Shown piece by piece: positions 35,101-48,188 of a stretch of 64,000 nucleotides of DNA (the first letter of the stretch is position 1; the number at the start of each line of letters is the position of its first letter). The stretch comes from Cytospora piceicola (taxonomy: Eukaryota > Ascomycota > Sordariomycetes > Diaporthales > Cytosporaceae). The notes under the pieces were generated by a model. That model saw only the letters and a list, made by a program, of their open reading frames with translations, was not told where the DNA came from and did no database searches. The stretch is taken from assembly GCA_023375675.1 (NCBI GenBank), contig JALQBC010000001.1, forward strand, positions 1,240,001 through 1,304,000, written 5' to 3'. A program made the translations under genes and the position numbers.

Positions 35101-37699
35101 GACCGCCTTGCGACTGGTGAACACGGGTGTTCATCACAAGGTTGTCCTTGAAGCCGGCTGTCACTCTCATGTTCAGGTCCTCCTTGATTCCGACAGACTC
35201 AACGTGAAGCAATGGACAGATGAAAACGCCACATACGTCGTCGCAGGCGGTCTTGGTGATATGGGCCAGAGGTTACTTTTTCAGATGGCAGAGCGAGGTG
35301 CCAATCATGTGGCCACGATCTCGCGCCATACGTTGGAGCCAGAGGCTCGTTCTAAGTTGCAGGAGCGGTTGAGAGCAATACGGCCTGAGTTCCACTTATA
35401 CACCCTGGAAGGCGATATCACATCCGAGCCGAGCATACAGGACGCAGCGGCCGAGCTGACAAGGAGTGGGGCGCCTCCAGTCTGCGGTATTATACAGGCA
35501 GCTACTGTATTGATTGTAGGTTTGAAGCCATATTCGATAAGCTACTCGAGACAGTGCTAATTGATATTGATTTGCGAACAGGAACGCCCACTCGAGCTGA
35601 TGACATTCCAAGACTTCAAAACCGGCACTGAGCCCAAGGTCCGAGGGACAGAGATTCTCCACCATGTTTTCCAATCACCAGCACTCAATTTCATACTCTG
35701 TCTCTCATCATTCGCCGGTATCAATGGTGCTGGTGCGCTGGGAGCCTACAATGCTGGCAACACTGTGCAAGATGCCTTGGCCCATGCCGACCATCATGCA
35801 GTGGCATCAGTCCATAAGAAGGGATCGCCACGCCGCTTCCTAACCGTCAACTTTGGATGGACCGACGATTTGGTATATACTGCGAACGATGACAAACGAC
35901 AGAGCGCGCTGCGCCGCGCTGGTTTCACACCTATTCGTGCCGAGGAGCTGGAGCGCTTCTTTCAGTACGTCTTGGGCGCCGTCATGGACGTGGAGAGCCC
36001 GTCTCAACAGTTACGGCAAGCCATCATCGGCGCTGATGCCCAGTCGCTGGCGGGCACGACTGCACCAAACAGCAATGTCCGGGCCGCCATGTTTAGCCAC
36101 ATCTCCAAGGCGCGCCGGAAGGGCGGAGCAGCGGCTGGCGGCGGCAAGGACGTGGTCGAAGCGGACCAACGAAACTTTGACCAAGTCCTCGAAGGGGGCG
36201 AGGTCGGCGAGGTCGTTGAATTTGTGTCACAGGCCATGGCTTCACAGTTGGCACGGCTGATTGACGTGGATGTGGCGACCATCGACGTCCGGCAGGGGTC
36301 GATCATGGACTTGGGCTTGGACTCGCTGATCGCAGTGGAGTTGCGCAATTGGCTCACAAAGCAGTTCCATGCACCTTTACAGTCCTCTGAGATACTGGTG
36401 GAACAGACTGTATGGAGATTGGCTGAAAGGATCGTTGTACGATCCACAGGAATGAATGTCTCCTCTGATCCGCCTGTCGGCGTGCGGCTCGACGAAACAC
36501 TGGGCGCACCGGCCGCACAGTTCGACAATTCTTCCGTCACCCCATCGGATGTCACGCCTCATTTCGACAGGTATGGCGCTCTGGATCCTGATTTTGTTGT
36601 AGAGGCTTTCCAAGCTGTGAGAAGCGACACCGACGAATATATCGGCAACAGCAAGCTCAGCACCTACTCGGCGGAATGGATGCCGAAGTCAGACGAAGTT
36701 TCGCTTGCCATCTTTTGCAATGCGCTAGAAGAACTGGGATGTCCGATCCGAACTGCGAAGTCTGGCTCGAAACTCCCACAGATCACACACGTGCCAGCTT
36801 ACGAGAAATTGGTCGGCCACATGTACGCGCAGTTAGAAAAAAGGGACCTGATCAGAATTATTGATGGGTCTATCGTCCGAACCAACCTTCCATGCCCTAG
36901 TGAGGATTTTGATACCACACTGGACCAACTTCTCGAAAAGAGGTCCGGACAAGACGCCGACATTAAACTCATGCGCCTTATGGGGTCGAACTATGGACGC
37001 TGCCTTGCTGGAATTCTGGATGCGGTTCAGCTCCTGTTCGGCGATCCGGACACTCGCGAGCTTTTAGCAAGGTCCTACAGGTCCTCGGAGCTCAACTCAG
37101 TCCTCCTTAAGCAGTTGGCGGATTTCATCGAGACGGTGGCCCGCTCCTGGCCAGACAAGGAGGCACCTCTTCGAATCCTTGAAGTTGGCGCTGGAACTGG
37201 AGGCACAACCTCCTCACTGCTTCCGATGCTGGCCTGTCTTGATATACCTGTTATCTACACAGTTACGGATGTTGGCTCTTTATTTGTCAAGGAACTATCC
37301 TCTACGTTCGAACAATTTCCCTTTGTCAGGTACAAGGTCTTGGACATTGAGCAAGAACCAGAGCTCGTTTTGCGAAACAGCCAGCACATCGTCCTCGGGA
37401 CAAATGTCATTCACGCCACTCGAGACGTGGCCCAATCCCTAAAGAATATCCACTCTCTACTGCGGCCGGATGGCTTCGTGATAATTGGCGAAATGACTAC
37501 ACAGATGCTGTGGACGGATGTGATATATGGTCTTCTAGCAGGGTTTTGGTGCTTTGAGGATGGGCGAAAACACGCAACGCAGAGCGCGCAGGCATGGGGA
37601 AAGTTGTTGCGATATGCTGGCTATGGCCATGTTGACTGGACTCAAGGCCGGAGTCCTGAAGCAGCGCTGCAGACACTTATTTTGGGAATGGCGTCTTAG
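29165..37699 (+). CDS. Highly reducing polyketide synthase with C-terminal methyltransferase
   Basis: Exons 29165-29317, 29393-35515 and 35582-37699 give 2,797 aa. Domains in order: KS (9-430; active Cys in DTACSG near 180, EAHGTGT, IGHTE) and AT (about 535-850; GQGAQ, GHSSGE near 632). Then DH (935-1230; catalytic His in LADHIVDG, Asp in HPSTLD near 1152) and a central region (1259-1450) where a methyltransferase normally sits but no SAM motif is visible. ER-like (1655-1970) is followed by KR (from about 1998; GGLGDMG, Ser in LSSFAG, Tyr near 2148) and ACP (DLGLDSL, Ser near 2340). A C-terminal methyltransferase (about 2400-2797) has ILEVGAGTGG near 2624. The post-ACP placement recalls C-methyltransferases of non-reducing PKSs. 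The ER nucleotide-binding loop reads HGARTAAGRA instead of the usual AAAGGVGQA, so the ER may be weak or dead. No TE or reductase is fused; the A-T-R enzyme next door could handle release. Product unknown. Confidence 0.92.
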
Positions 37700-38432
37700 A
37701 CTAAGTCCTTATTTACTCTTTACATTAGTTTAACCTTGCACTTGAAATGCTTTTCTACCCGTCTCAGATCAATTGAACATGCATAGTGACTGTCTACTAT
37801 GACGGTTTCCCTTGAGGGAGGTAGTAAGTGATGTATGCGGAGGATTACTTGTTTACCATGTGTTTTCACAGCAGTTCTCCACGTTGTAGAGTTATTAGGT
37901 CTAATAACAACGTCTTGGTGAGAAGGGCCTAGCAAAAATTGCAACATTGAAGCTGCCTATCTGCAGAGTCCATGACAACGAGAAGGACCCTGTCCTCGAG
38001 GGCCTATACGGTGCTTGCATAAACACAATTCGTAATGAAACCGTGGACGTGGATAACATACTTGATTAGCTTTCAAGCAACGGCAGAGGCTCGCGGTCTT
38101 TCCGCTCCAGGCGGTTTGTCTGCACGACACCTGGAAGCTTTTTAAGTTTCACTTCGTCACCAGCTGTGCTACAGTCAGAGCTATCCGCCTAAGTATGCCC
38201 GCCATCAAAATGGCTGGAGGCCTGCATACACAGGCATTGAGGAAGTGATACCAGCTGTCTGAATAAGCAATAGTGTAGAATCTATATTGAGGGTTGTAGG
38301 TATCATCCGCTGGCATAGTCTTGGTTGCTATCCGGCACTAGTTTGGAACAGAACAGATTCCCGGGTGGCGCACAAGGTCAAGCAATCATCGAAACCAAGA
38401 AAAATATCCAGCATCGTTTTACCCGGTGTTCT
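37700..38432. other. Intergenic region between convergent PKS and A-T-R genes
   Basis: Shared 3' region. No gene seen. Confidence 0.6.
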
Positions 38433-41400
38433 TCAATTATTCTGGGGAGTGTCCAGTGTGAACCATTCATCAACCCATTTCCGGATCCAAGCACCGTTGA
38501 CAGCCTTCATATCACGAAGCGTTGCGCTGCTGGCAAGTGAACGCTCGATTTCCATTGGCTCCAGGCTTTGTGGGCTCTCTTCACTTGACTTCCCCCATAG
38601 ATTATTGTCGTAGAAATCAAACAATCTCATCGCCGGACTTGATGACGCTGTGCTGCCCTGGTCAGTTGCCTTGCGCTCGGCGTCTCTCATCCGGGTGAGC
38701 CAGGTCGATGGCGGAACAACGCAAAGAGGTGGGGTACTGGAACCAAGGTGCGTTAGTAACGCATCTGTGACAGTGACAAGCAAAGATTCCCAGGACGTTG
38801 TGCAAGGATTCCGGATATTGAGCACCTGGGCACCATCCGTCCTAGGACTTGTTGCTAGGCCCGGGTCGACTTCAGGACCAAGTAAACTTGTGATAAGGTC
38901 AACTAGAACATCAGCTAGCAAGTCTGATGGTACCCAGTCGATCTCTGAGAATTGAGGCCCAAGGCTTGACGGTAGACAACCCAAGTCTGCAGAGCTGATA
39001 ATAAGACTGGGAAGCCACTCATGCCGGTTCCACTGGCCACCTGAATGACGAACGGCGCCAGCGACCTGACCAAGACGAATCACCACGGCGGGGTTTCCGA
39101 GAGATTTTACCGCTGTATCACACAGTAGTTCCGATATGAACTTGCTGCGTGCGTAGCCATTAGAGTAGGGAGTATCCAACGAGGCGGATATCTTTTCAGG
39201 CTGGCCTCTACCCTTGCCAGCAAGTCCACCGATTGCGGAGACCGAGGAGATAAACACAAGCCGCACCGCATGGCCTTGGGTCGAATCAGCAGCCAGGCGA
39301 AATAAATTTACCAGTCCTGCTAATTGAGGCTCGAAAGCAGCTAATTCGAGGTTGAAATTCACGGGCCACGCATTGTGGATAATCAGGCCAACTCGAGTGC
39401 GCAGGTCTTCGTATATCTCCCCGGCAAGCCCCAGGAGAGGTTGAGAAAGGTCCGCATGAAGGAATGTGGTATGTTGATCCAGGTCCCCTGTTTCTAGCCC
39501 TGCCGCTGCGAAACGCCTCTCCTGCGTCGCTCGGCCACCGTCCTGACTACGATTCAGGCAGATGACATGCTGGATCTTGGGGTTATCCAGTAGGGCACGC
39601 AGGAGGAATGTGCCTACTGTACCGGTAGATCCCGTCAGAAGGATCGTCATTGGCTCGCTCTGGGACGCTCTATGCGGAGGAGCAAGAACCGTTGGCTTTG
39701 GGATTTGCTGGATGAGCTCGCTGTAGGTTTTGAATAGCGGCTCTACCGACAACTCGTCTTTGGCACCTGGAGTGTGTTGGAAGCCTGATTTGATAGCCTC
39801 TTGTAGCTGTAATACCGTGGGATTGGAGTAGATTGTGGATAAAGCCAGGTCAGGACGGTGGAGGCCACGCCTTAACATGCGAAGTAGCTGAAGCGCCATC
39901 AACGAGTCCATTCCGCGTTCAAAAAAGGTTGCAGACTCTTTTTCTGAATCGACCAAATCCCTCAGACTATCCACGCTGTCTCTGACAAAGCAATCAATGC
40001 TCTGGGCATCGGCCAAGTCAACAGGTTGAACAGTTGCATTGAGGCTGTTGTCTTGGTAGCCGTCTATGACATCCGCATTCTTATAAAGCTCATCAATCGC
40101 GGCAGCATACTGGGCTATACTCGCAGGACGCTGGACTGTGCCCTTTCCTGCCCGGATCAAGGGAAGGTTCGCTGGCAGGATGAGAATGAGAGCCTTTTCG
40201 ATCCGCGCGTGGGCTGGAGCAGAACGGTTGGCTTCTTCCACGCTCGGCCAAATTCGTTCAATGAGTTCAACCTGTTGAGCTGTGTTCAAGGATTTATTTG
40301 CCTCCGAGGCGGCCAGTTCGACGAGCAACGCAGCTTGGAGCCGCTGTGTACCGACAACCAGAACACCAGAAATTTCCGGGTTGTGAGCCACCACGTACTG
40401 TTCCATCGGTACAGGGTTCGTTTTTTCACCATTCAGAAAAACGATAATATCGTCAGCCCTAGCCCTCCAGCACCACGCATCCGGGACCGTAGGGTGCGCG
40501 TGGAAAAGATCTCTAGTGCGATAATAATCAAGGTCTTCGTGGCCGCGAATACTAAAACATGTCTGTGTCTCTTGGAGGCTTCTATCATGCCGTATAATAA
40601 GTTCGTAGTCTTCATCCGTAACTTGTTCAAACTCAGTACCAACTGATGGGTGAAACCTTATGTAGCGCCAGTCGTGTGGGCTAAGGTTAGGTGGTATGAG
40701 CTGATGAGGCAAACCACATTCTGATGCTCCCCACCAACACCTTAGCGGAATAACAGCTGCAACGCGATCCCCTAGAGCCTGGGGCAGGTCACCTCCGGCA
40801 TACAGGATGAGGTCGAGGTGTTTAGCACAGCGGGCCAGAAGCTCTGGGTCTTGAGCAAGCTCGACGACCACTGATGGTACAAGGAACGCGACTTCAGCGG
40901 GTGTCTGCTCGAGAGCCTCAAGTAGAGCCTGTGCTGTAACTATGCCGACGGCGGCGGGCGCGATGGGAACAGTACCGAAAGGGATCCCCCAAAATAGATA
41001 ACAGGCGAGGCCGGCTCCCTGAAGATTGTCAGCTCATGGTTGTAGTACACGCAGAAGGGCTTTGGTTAGGTCTTACATGGAATGGCGGCATCGTCACCAT
41101 CAAACGCTTTCCCTGTAGAAAGTCTTCCACTGATCCAGCTCCTGGCTGAATCGATTTGGCTTGGTTGCTACAGGCGATGTGTCGCATCCCAGTTTCTTGG
41201 GTGAAGATCTTGGGCTTAGGCATGCCCGTAGATCCAGATGTGTGACTGGAAAAGAGGGAAAGGAAAGGTCAGTCTCAGGAGTTTATTTGGTCCATCCGAC
41301 CCAGCTGGTGTACATACATGATGAAGAGCGGATCCCATCGACCTGCTTCAAACGTCTTTTCGTAGGAGAAGAGTGGGTGTCGCTGAGATAGAAGCTCGTC

Positions 41401-41917
41401 AATGCTCGGGATCGTGAAATGACGAGGGCTTGGCTTGACGCTATTGAGGATCGCAAGGCCTGCTGGTGGCGTAGGTTCGCTTGTCACCAGTGTCTGACAG
41501 TTCAGAGTCGTGAACAGTGACTGCTGGGCAACTGGACTATTCCGTGGCGAGGTAAGAAATAACTAACCTGCGTTAGCCAGGCGCGGTTCACACCAGTCAG
41601 ACGAACTCGCTGCTCACCACACAGCCAGCCTTCACGGCAGCCAGGAGCATCGCCGTGAGTCGAACGTCGTTGGGACCAACGTAGGCCAGGACTTTCTCCC
41701 CATTCTGACTTGTTCCGATGTTCGTCTTGATCCACCACGCGAGGCCATTGACAATATTTGCCAATTGGCCGTAATCAATGGTCCGAAAGCCATCCTCGTA
41801 GGAGGCCTGAGCAATTGGCCATAGACCATACGGTGCGCTGGGCTTTTCCCGCGCAAGACGGTCCACCGTGTGTGGCAACAACTCTCCCAGGCATTTCGAT
41901 ATGTGTTCGGCATCCAT
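38433..41917 (-). CDS. NRPS-like enzyme: adenylation, carrier, thioester reductase (A-T-R)
   Basis: Four exons on the minus strand (41917-41618, 41562-41318, 41245-41077, 41018-38433) give 1,099 aa. The adenylation domain has the AMP-binding loop HTSGSTGMPKP, the A5-type WWGASECG, YYRTRDLF and ADDIIVFLNGEK, the last typical of stand-alone A domains that take free carboxylic acids. The carrier site is RGMDSLMAL. The reductase domain (about residue 690 onward) shows TGSTGTVGTFLL and the SDR-type Tyr-x3-Lys in GYARSKF. In this family the acid is adenylated, loaded on the carrier as a thioester and reduced with NADPH to an aldehyde or alcohol. No condensation domain is present. It faces the PKS tail to tail, so it could reduce the PKS product or a partner acid. 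The first intron is placed so that the chain reads AGCVLFLTSPRNS. Confidence 0.9.
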
Positions 41918-42911
41918 GAATGGCTTGATAGAGAGGTTTCAGGTATGTGGTGTGTGTGTGCTAGGGAGGCAAGGCAAGAGATCAGAATCACCGACGGAAT
42001 GTTCCAAGAGACTGGAATAATGCCTTGAGCGGTCTGGCCATCCAGTGCCCGCACGATTTAGATGAAGGGCTTACCAACGGTCGCCCGCAGAATGCAGATT
42101 GGTTAGTCCAACTCCGCCTGTTGGCTGACCAGGTTGTAACCCCACAGCCCCAGAGACGGAGTTAACTCCGCTGCACCGGAATATGGATGAACCTCGCCCT
42201 ATGTATGTATCTGCCCCAGGGTGTTCTCAGCCCTATCCGGATCCGGGTGGTCCAGACCCAGCACTGAGGCCATTCCCCATATTTAGTCCCCACAGCAACA
42301 GCCACATGCAGCAATTACCCATTCGGGTTAACATGTTGACTCACTGCCCCAGGGTGTGTAGATGAAATGCTGTGATACGATGGCGACAATGCCTCAGTGT
42401 ATGCTCAAGTCCTCGATCTGCAAGGTGAAGGTTCATAATGTCCTTTGTGGGTCTATCTCGACATCCCTCGATCCTCTTGTGCCCACTCCTACCCGCCCTG
42501 AGGTAGTTGTGCGAGGCTGACAGCCTGAGTACCGAGCGGCCGAATCATTTGGAGAAGGGTGTAGACGTGAGACAAGTTTCAATGCAGTGCAACGTTAGAG
42601 CAGACCATCCATGACTGATATATTGATCCAAGAAAGCTACCCTAGGGTAGGTCCGGGAGGGATGCGAAAGAGAATGAGAGAAAAGGAGTCTCGGAATCTT
42701 CACCTGCTCAAATTCAATCTTCTCCCAAGTCGCTGAACTGGTGCGCTACATACTCGACTTTCACGCTCTTCTGGATTCCTTGCGCCTTCATTCCTGCCGT
42801 TTACTGTCTAATATTCGATTTGAACGTTGATAGACCTTATACCCCAAACCTCTCTTTAATTACCGTTGGCCTACAAGGATTCGGTCGAATACTGATATTG
42901 ACGACTTTGCA
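41918..42911. promoter_or_regulatory. Divergent intergenic region, A-T-R gene and receptor gene
   Basis: 994 bp between opposite start codons, with no gene. It contains the near-palindrome CTACCCTAGGGTAGGT (about 42638-42653) and similar words. Confidence 0.4.
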
Positions 42912-44176
42912 ATGGCGGATAGCACGCCTTATATTGGTAACCGCCTCGTCATCTTTGTTTCCGTGGTCACACCGCTCCTAGTCCTTCTCACAGCATTGAG
43001 GTTCTATGCCCGGAGCCTGACAGCACGACGTTACGGCCTTGATGACTGGCTGGTCCTTACAGCCCTGTTTGGACAGTTTGTCGCAACTGGTCTCGCCATA
43101 GGTGAGTCTATGGTACCAGATCCGGGCAGCATGTTAAGAAAAACCCCACTGACTGGCATTCCCCCAGCATGCTTGAAATATGCCGACGTCGGGTACCACA
43201 TCACATGGGTTGCGGAAAATCATCCTGAAGCCGCAGCTACATTCTTCAAATATCTTGTCGCCATCTCTTCATGGTATTGGATTACAATCAGTTTGTCCAA
43301 GCTGGCTATTTGTTTTGTCTATCGTATACTGTTTCCTCAACGGAGTGTTCTTATTATTCTTTGCCTTACATCGGGCGTCTTGATCTGTACAGCCGTTATT
43401 TCTTTCACAGTTGGTCTTGCCGCGTGTCGTCCTTTCGAAGCCCAGTGGGCTTCTCCGGAAACCCAAGCCGAAAAGTGTATTGATAAGGAAAAGCTGTACG
43501 TCTGGAGTACTCTTCCAAATATCATCACGGATGTAGTCCTACTTGTTCTTCCGCTGCCTATCATATGGAAGTTGCATACTTCAAGGCAGCTCAAGATAGC
43601 CTTGTCGGGGACTTTCGCGCTCGGTGGCATGTGAGTTCAGACCATGAGATATCCCCGCCATCTTCCTATCTCACTTTTGCTAACAGTCGCGAAATCAGTG
43701 GCATAGTAGCCTCGATTCTACGACTCGCCGCCTTCGACAACACTAGCTCATTCATCGACGCTACTTGGAACGCTGTGGAGCTATACATATGGACGTTGGC
43801 AGAGCCAAGCATATACCTCATTGCTGCTTGTCTCATCACATACCGCCCTCTTCTCGAGAAGTTCAACTCCAAAGTTTACACGCAAGCCAGCAGCAGGTGG
43901 CTGTCGAACATGGGGCCTTCCGCACCAGGAACCTTTCCGCGCCAGGAACCGTCGAACAGCACGCCGATAGGCCCATCAGCAGTGAATTACGTGCAGGATA
44001 ATGACCAGGGGTTTTCACTTTCCAAGTACGGGGCAAAAGTGCAAGGCTTCAACCAGATTCCAGAGACAGAGTATACTCAACCAGATACTGCGACTCTCCG
44101 GTCTCCGCCGTCTGGTATTGTCAAGACGACAAACATTCGTATAACTAGGGTGCTTACAGATAATGACGGAAATTAG
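42912..44176 (+). CDS. Fungal rhodopsin-domain (PTH11-like) seven-helix membrane protein
   Basis: Exons 42912-43101, 43168-43630 and 43687-44176 give 380 aa. The N-terminal helix (VIFVSVVTPLLVLLTAL) is followed by the family motif RFYARSLTARRYGLDDWL. Then comes the loop ADVGYH, helix pairs through WYWITISLSKLAICFVYRI, Cys-containing loop ACRPFEAQW...C, and LPNIITDVVLLVLPLPIIWKL. After the last intron come REISGIVASILRL and WNAVELYIWTLAEPSIYLIAAC. The C-terminal tail of about 95 residues is cytoplasmic and polar. This family of plasma-membrane proteins includes PTH11-type surface sensors but has no CFEM domain here. Its position beside the biosynthetic genes suggests a link to cluster control or transport; that is inference. 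Confidence 0.85.
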
Positions 44177-45889
44177 TTCAAGGATGGATATCGGGGTAAT
44201 GATGGATATCAAAGCTGTCAACGAGTTGGATGTTACGGAAATACTGTATATGCTTGTAGGCTACACGCTGGACTACTCGGACAATCTGAAATGGATCAAC
44301 ATGATCATCAATTCTTCGAGCTCGCATAGTAGATGTTCATTCATTGTTGTCACGCAGGCGATTCCGATAGTCACTTACGCGTGATAATACTCGGCGAATT
44401 CAACACCTTGAAATATGTGCTCATCGAATCATCTAAGAAGGCACCGTTTCTGCTCTTCGGTGATACCCGAGGCATGCTCGTCTGCTGGCGCTGCAAGCAC
44501 AGGGATCAAGTACCATATGTAGACTAGTATATGTGTTTGCTCTTGCAAAATCAATGCGTCCAGGCAGCTCCGAAGCAGCCGGCCAGACGCTGGGCCCATT
44601 TGTGCGCCGGGCGCCCCCTAAGAGGCAAAGAGGGAAGCCGCTCGGGGTAGAAACGCCTCACGCCATAAGCCACTGACCACGGTATGTGCATGGGTATCAA
44701 GCTGAGGAGGATACATGCGATGAGTATTATTTGCCCGTGGTTTAGGGGGCTCATCGTGCGGCATCCAGGCAGCCAGGATCACACATGTATGGATCTAATG
44801 TAAATCACTCCATCCTGCAGGACCCGCCGCTGGCCCTACCCTTAGTCGTGTGTCGCGCAGGATTAGCTTGGTGAGGTTGTTGAGAGTATAAACGTGCAGC
44901 TAGAACCAATTGTAGATGGTCAGCAAATACGCAATGCATTGCCGCTGCTACATGGAAGATCGACCCATCCCCATGCATCTTTATTTTTGACTGAATGCCA
45001 TCCATCATCCATATCGGGTAAGGTGGCACTTGCGATGGGCTTGCTGCGGCAAGAAGGCTTGAAGTGTGATTATTTTACCCTGTGCAGCGACAGGCCCGAA
45101 GTCACACCGAGAATGTTGCGACGTAGCAACGTTGGCGGTCGTCGAGTCTCCAAGGCCAGCGCTAGTTCATGCAGTTGGGAGATCGATAAAGTCCTCAGGA
45201 GTGTGGCTCGCGATTCGGCAAATCACACAACGCATCAGTCGATCGTTATCTGCATTGTTGATTACCTATGCAGTTAGACTTCGGGAATGCGCGGTCAAGC
45301 TGCAGTGTCTATTGTTTTTTTGCCCAGCTTACTCCTTAGCCCGATCTCTCTACGATGCCGGAATACCTAGATCAGCTAGAGGGGTTCGGTCTCTGAAACA
45401 TCTTTGGGATACCGTAGATGACCTCCAAGGGGCCACTTCTGATCGTTCGCATATTCACAGCTTCGCGGTACTAGAGGTTGGTCATTCACATTAATCCATT
45501 GGCTCACACCCCAGATCCTTTGCCCTTATGACCTCGGACTCAATTCTTGATGGAACCCAAAAGTCCTTTAGTACAGAGACTAGGGTGTTTCTACCATTTG
45601 CGATGAAACCCACTCGCGCTGTGCTGCTTTGGGCTTGACGTTGCCAGGTGGTCCATGGCCCCTGAGCCTCCTCTTATGCTACCCGGTATTAAATCTGCCA
45701 TCAATGATGTGCCTCCTTATCCATTCTGCGAGGTCCGTTGAAATGGTATTGGAAGAATACTTCGCGATAACTACTGATGTTCGAGAAATGCCTGAGATCT
45801 TTTGAGAAACTGGTATAGTCTTCCTGAGGCCGTCGGGCATATAAGTCTACCTCAAGTCTGCCCCCTAATCTTACGTAACACAAGAAAAC
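44177..45889. other. Intergenic region, no gene supported
   Basis: About 1.7 kb. Open frames near 44894-45277 and 45066-45494 overlap in different frames and have no recognisable family sequence. I see no regulatory element I can defend. Confidence 0.5.
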
Positions 45890-47312
45890 ATGGCAGACGT
45901 GGATCTTTCAGGGACTGCGAGAGGTCTACTCACAGCAAGCTTTTTAAAACATCAGAAGTTGCCAAAGACGGGAAATTGGGGACCGGCCGAAGACTTCCGC
46001 CTCCGCCAGGCCGTGTCGAAGCACGGTCTCCGGTGGGTCCTTGTTGCGGACGACGTGGGCACTCGCAACGGGGACCAGTGTGCGAAGCGTTGGAAGGACA
46101 AGCTAAATCCAGAATTGGATCACAGCCAGTGGTCTCCGGATGAGGTAAGTCACACATTGTTTCTAGGCCAAGAACTCATCTAGCCCGACGGGTTGATTAT
46201 AAGCCCATGCTTCCCGAGCATATCCATTTGGTCTTGGACAGTGACGATTTCCGGCGAGAGGCTGTCCTTTGGAAAGGAGGATGACATCTGGATTCAGTGG
46301 CCCATATAGGAATCACACCTGCGACCATATATCATAAGCTAACTGATTGTTTCGATGTTTGCGGCAGGACGAGCGGCTGCTGGATCTAGTAGAGACCTAC
46401 GGCCACAATTGGAAGTTTATGGCTCAACATTTCTTCCAGTCGCGTGCGCCACTGTCTCTCAAGAACAGGAACTCCTTGCTAATGCGGCGTCTAAAGCGAC
46501 AGACGAGGGGTGGAGGACGATTACAGCAGCAAGTCAGCATCGATGCCCCCAAACAAGCGCAAGCAACGCTTGGACAAGACGGGCAACTCTCAGGGGTCGC
46601 AAACTCTTCCTACGCATCTGGTATGACCACGACACCACCTACCAATGCTGCCGACATGGCAAGTTTGGTTGATGGAAGGGGGAAACCACCGTACAGCCGC
46701 CAACAGCGCTCAGCCGCGTGTGAACGACCCAGTTCTGCTGCCAACGACTCTCAGACACCCTGGGGGTCGGCCTCGGTCGCGACGACAGGCGCAGTGTGGA
46801 ACGTACCAACCAGTGATGTTACTCCGGGTGTTATCTCCCGACAAGAAGACGGCAACGACGCAAGGATGATGCGCAGGATCACGCTTTCAGAATGGGATGA
46901 CCAGGACCTCTCCGCCTGGACGCAGAATATCGAGCCAGCCCACACAGCAGGATTGACTGATATGGAGTTGATGACTGCAGAAATGGGTGGCGGCAGCGAC
47001 GACTTCGACTGGGGGGAAACACTCATCACTCCCCAGAGAATTGAAGAAGCAATCATTGATCAACCGACACACCACGGCCAACTTGGAGGTGGAAGGCCGC
47101 TCAACAGCGCGGTCTTGACTTCTTTCGAGCAGGCCAGCAACAAAGACCGTCATCGTGCCGCCTCGCCGATGGTGGTGGAGTACTCAGTCACCTGCCAGCG
47201 CGTAAAAGTGAGGACTTTTGTGAACCGTTTGATGGATGCTGGTATTCCTGAGATTTCTGAGCGGGCGTCAGAGGACGATTATGTAACTATCAAGTTGCGA
47301 ATAGATGTGTGA
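45890..47312 (+). CDS. Two-repeat Myb-like DNA-binding protein
   Basis: Exons 45890-46144 and 46368-47312 give 399 aa. Myb repeat 1 (about residues 29-75) reads NWGPAEDFRLRQAVSKHG-RW with AKRWKDKL. Repeat 2 (about 79-130) reads QWSPDEDERLLDLVETYGHNW with KNRNSLLMRRL, and the intron falls exactly within WSPDE|DERL. The regularly spaced Trp residues and the recognition helices are intact, so DNA binding is likely. The remaining 270 residues are polar and acidic with no known domain. It could be the local regulator for the PKS/A-T-R genes, but Myb proteins of this type also have housekeeping roles. No target site was identified. Confidence 0.82.
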
Positions 47313-48188
47313 ACGAGACACACCGACGAGACATACTCTTCAAGCTAAGGAGCTATGATGCCACTCTCTCTGTACAAGAATTGTACAATATAGCGCTGAA
47401 GCTCATGATCCGCAACACGAGTGAAACCCCGTGAGGAGACAGCCATGGCGTGTGCTTACAGGTTATATCGAAGATTCTAGTAATTGATAGAAACCAGTAC
47501 AATCGGCGAGATCGGTGGTGGAACGGAAAATACCTTGCAGGCAATGGGTGTTGGCGGATTTACATATTGAGCATAAGACTGAGGCACATGCATGCGCACT
47601 GCTCTGCCACCCGGCTGCTACTGACCCTGGAATTGGTAAAGGCAACGCTCCCGGTTTACGGAACAGTTTGCATCCGTATCAACGTGCTGGCGTTGTTGAC
47701 TCCGGATGACTCCGTAATCCTATCGGAGTCAGCCCATTCGGGGAGCTGATGTGTGCACTATGTAGCCTTGAGTCGCATCTCTCGCTGAGCGTTGCATACA
47801 ATCAACATTAAAGAAAACGCAGTTGGCGTTAGAAATTGGTGTGTGCAGCTCGCTTGAGATCCTCGCCCTGACCATGGTAACTCTGGAGGATTGTTTGTCG
47901 GGTATCAAGCCTGGGTCGCATGTCGAAGTTTGCCCCAAACAAAGCTCTGTATTTGCCTCTGCCACCGAAGCTGTCAGGATTCAACGCTCGAGAAGGACTG
48001 GACCACCATTAGGTCGAAATTCCTCTCACTAGTTCCAGTTACGGGTCAGTTGCCATATACACATCCCATTGTAAAGATTCAAACAAATCCATAGAATTAT
48101 ACCTGTTGCTGCTGTCCGTCGAATTTCAGGAAGCCAACTACAGGGCTAGCTCACCTTACCAGGTTGTCAATTGGCCCAGTTCATCACA
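47313..48188. other. Intergenic region upstream of the acyltransferase gene
   Basis: About 880 bp without a supported gene. The start of the next gene is uncertain, and a short 5' exon could lie within the last 200 bp. Confidence 0.5.

Noticed and set aside
44894..45494. Overlapping small frames between receptor and Myb genes
   Set aside because: Different frames overlap, codon use is unbiased, and there are no splice-supported extensions or recognisable motifs.
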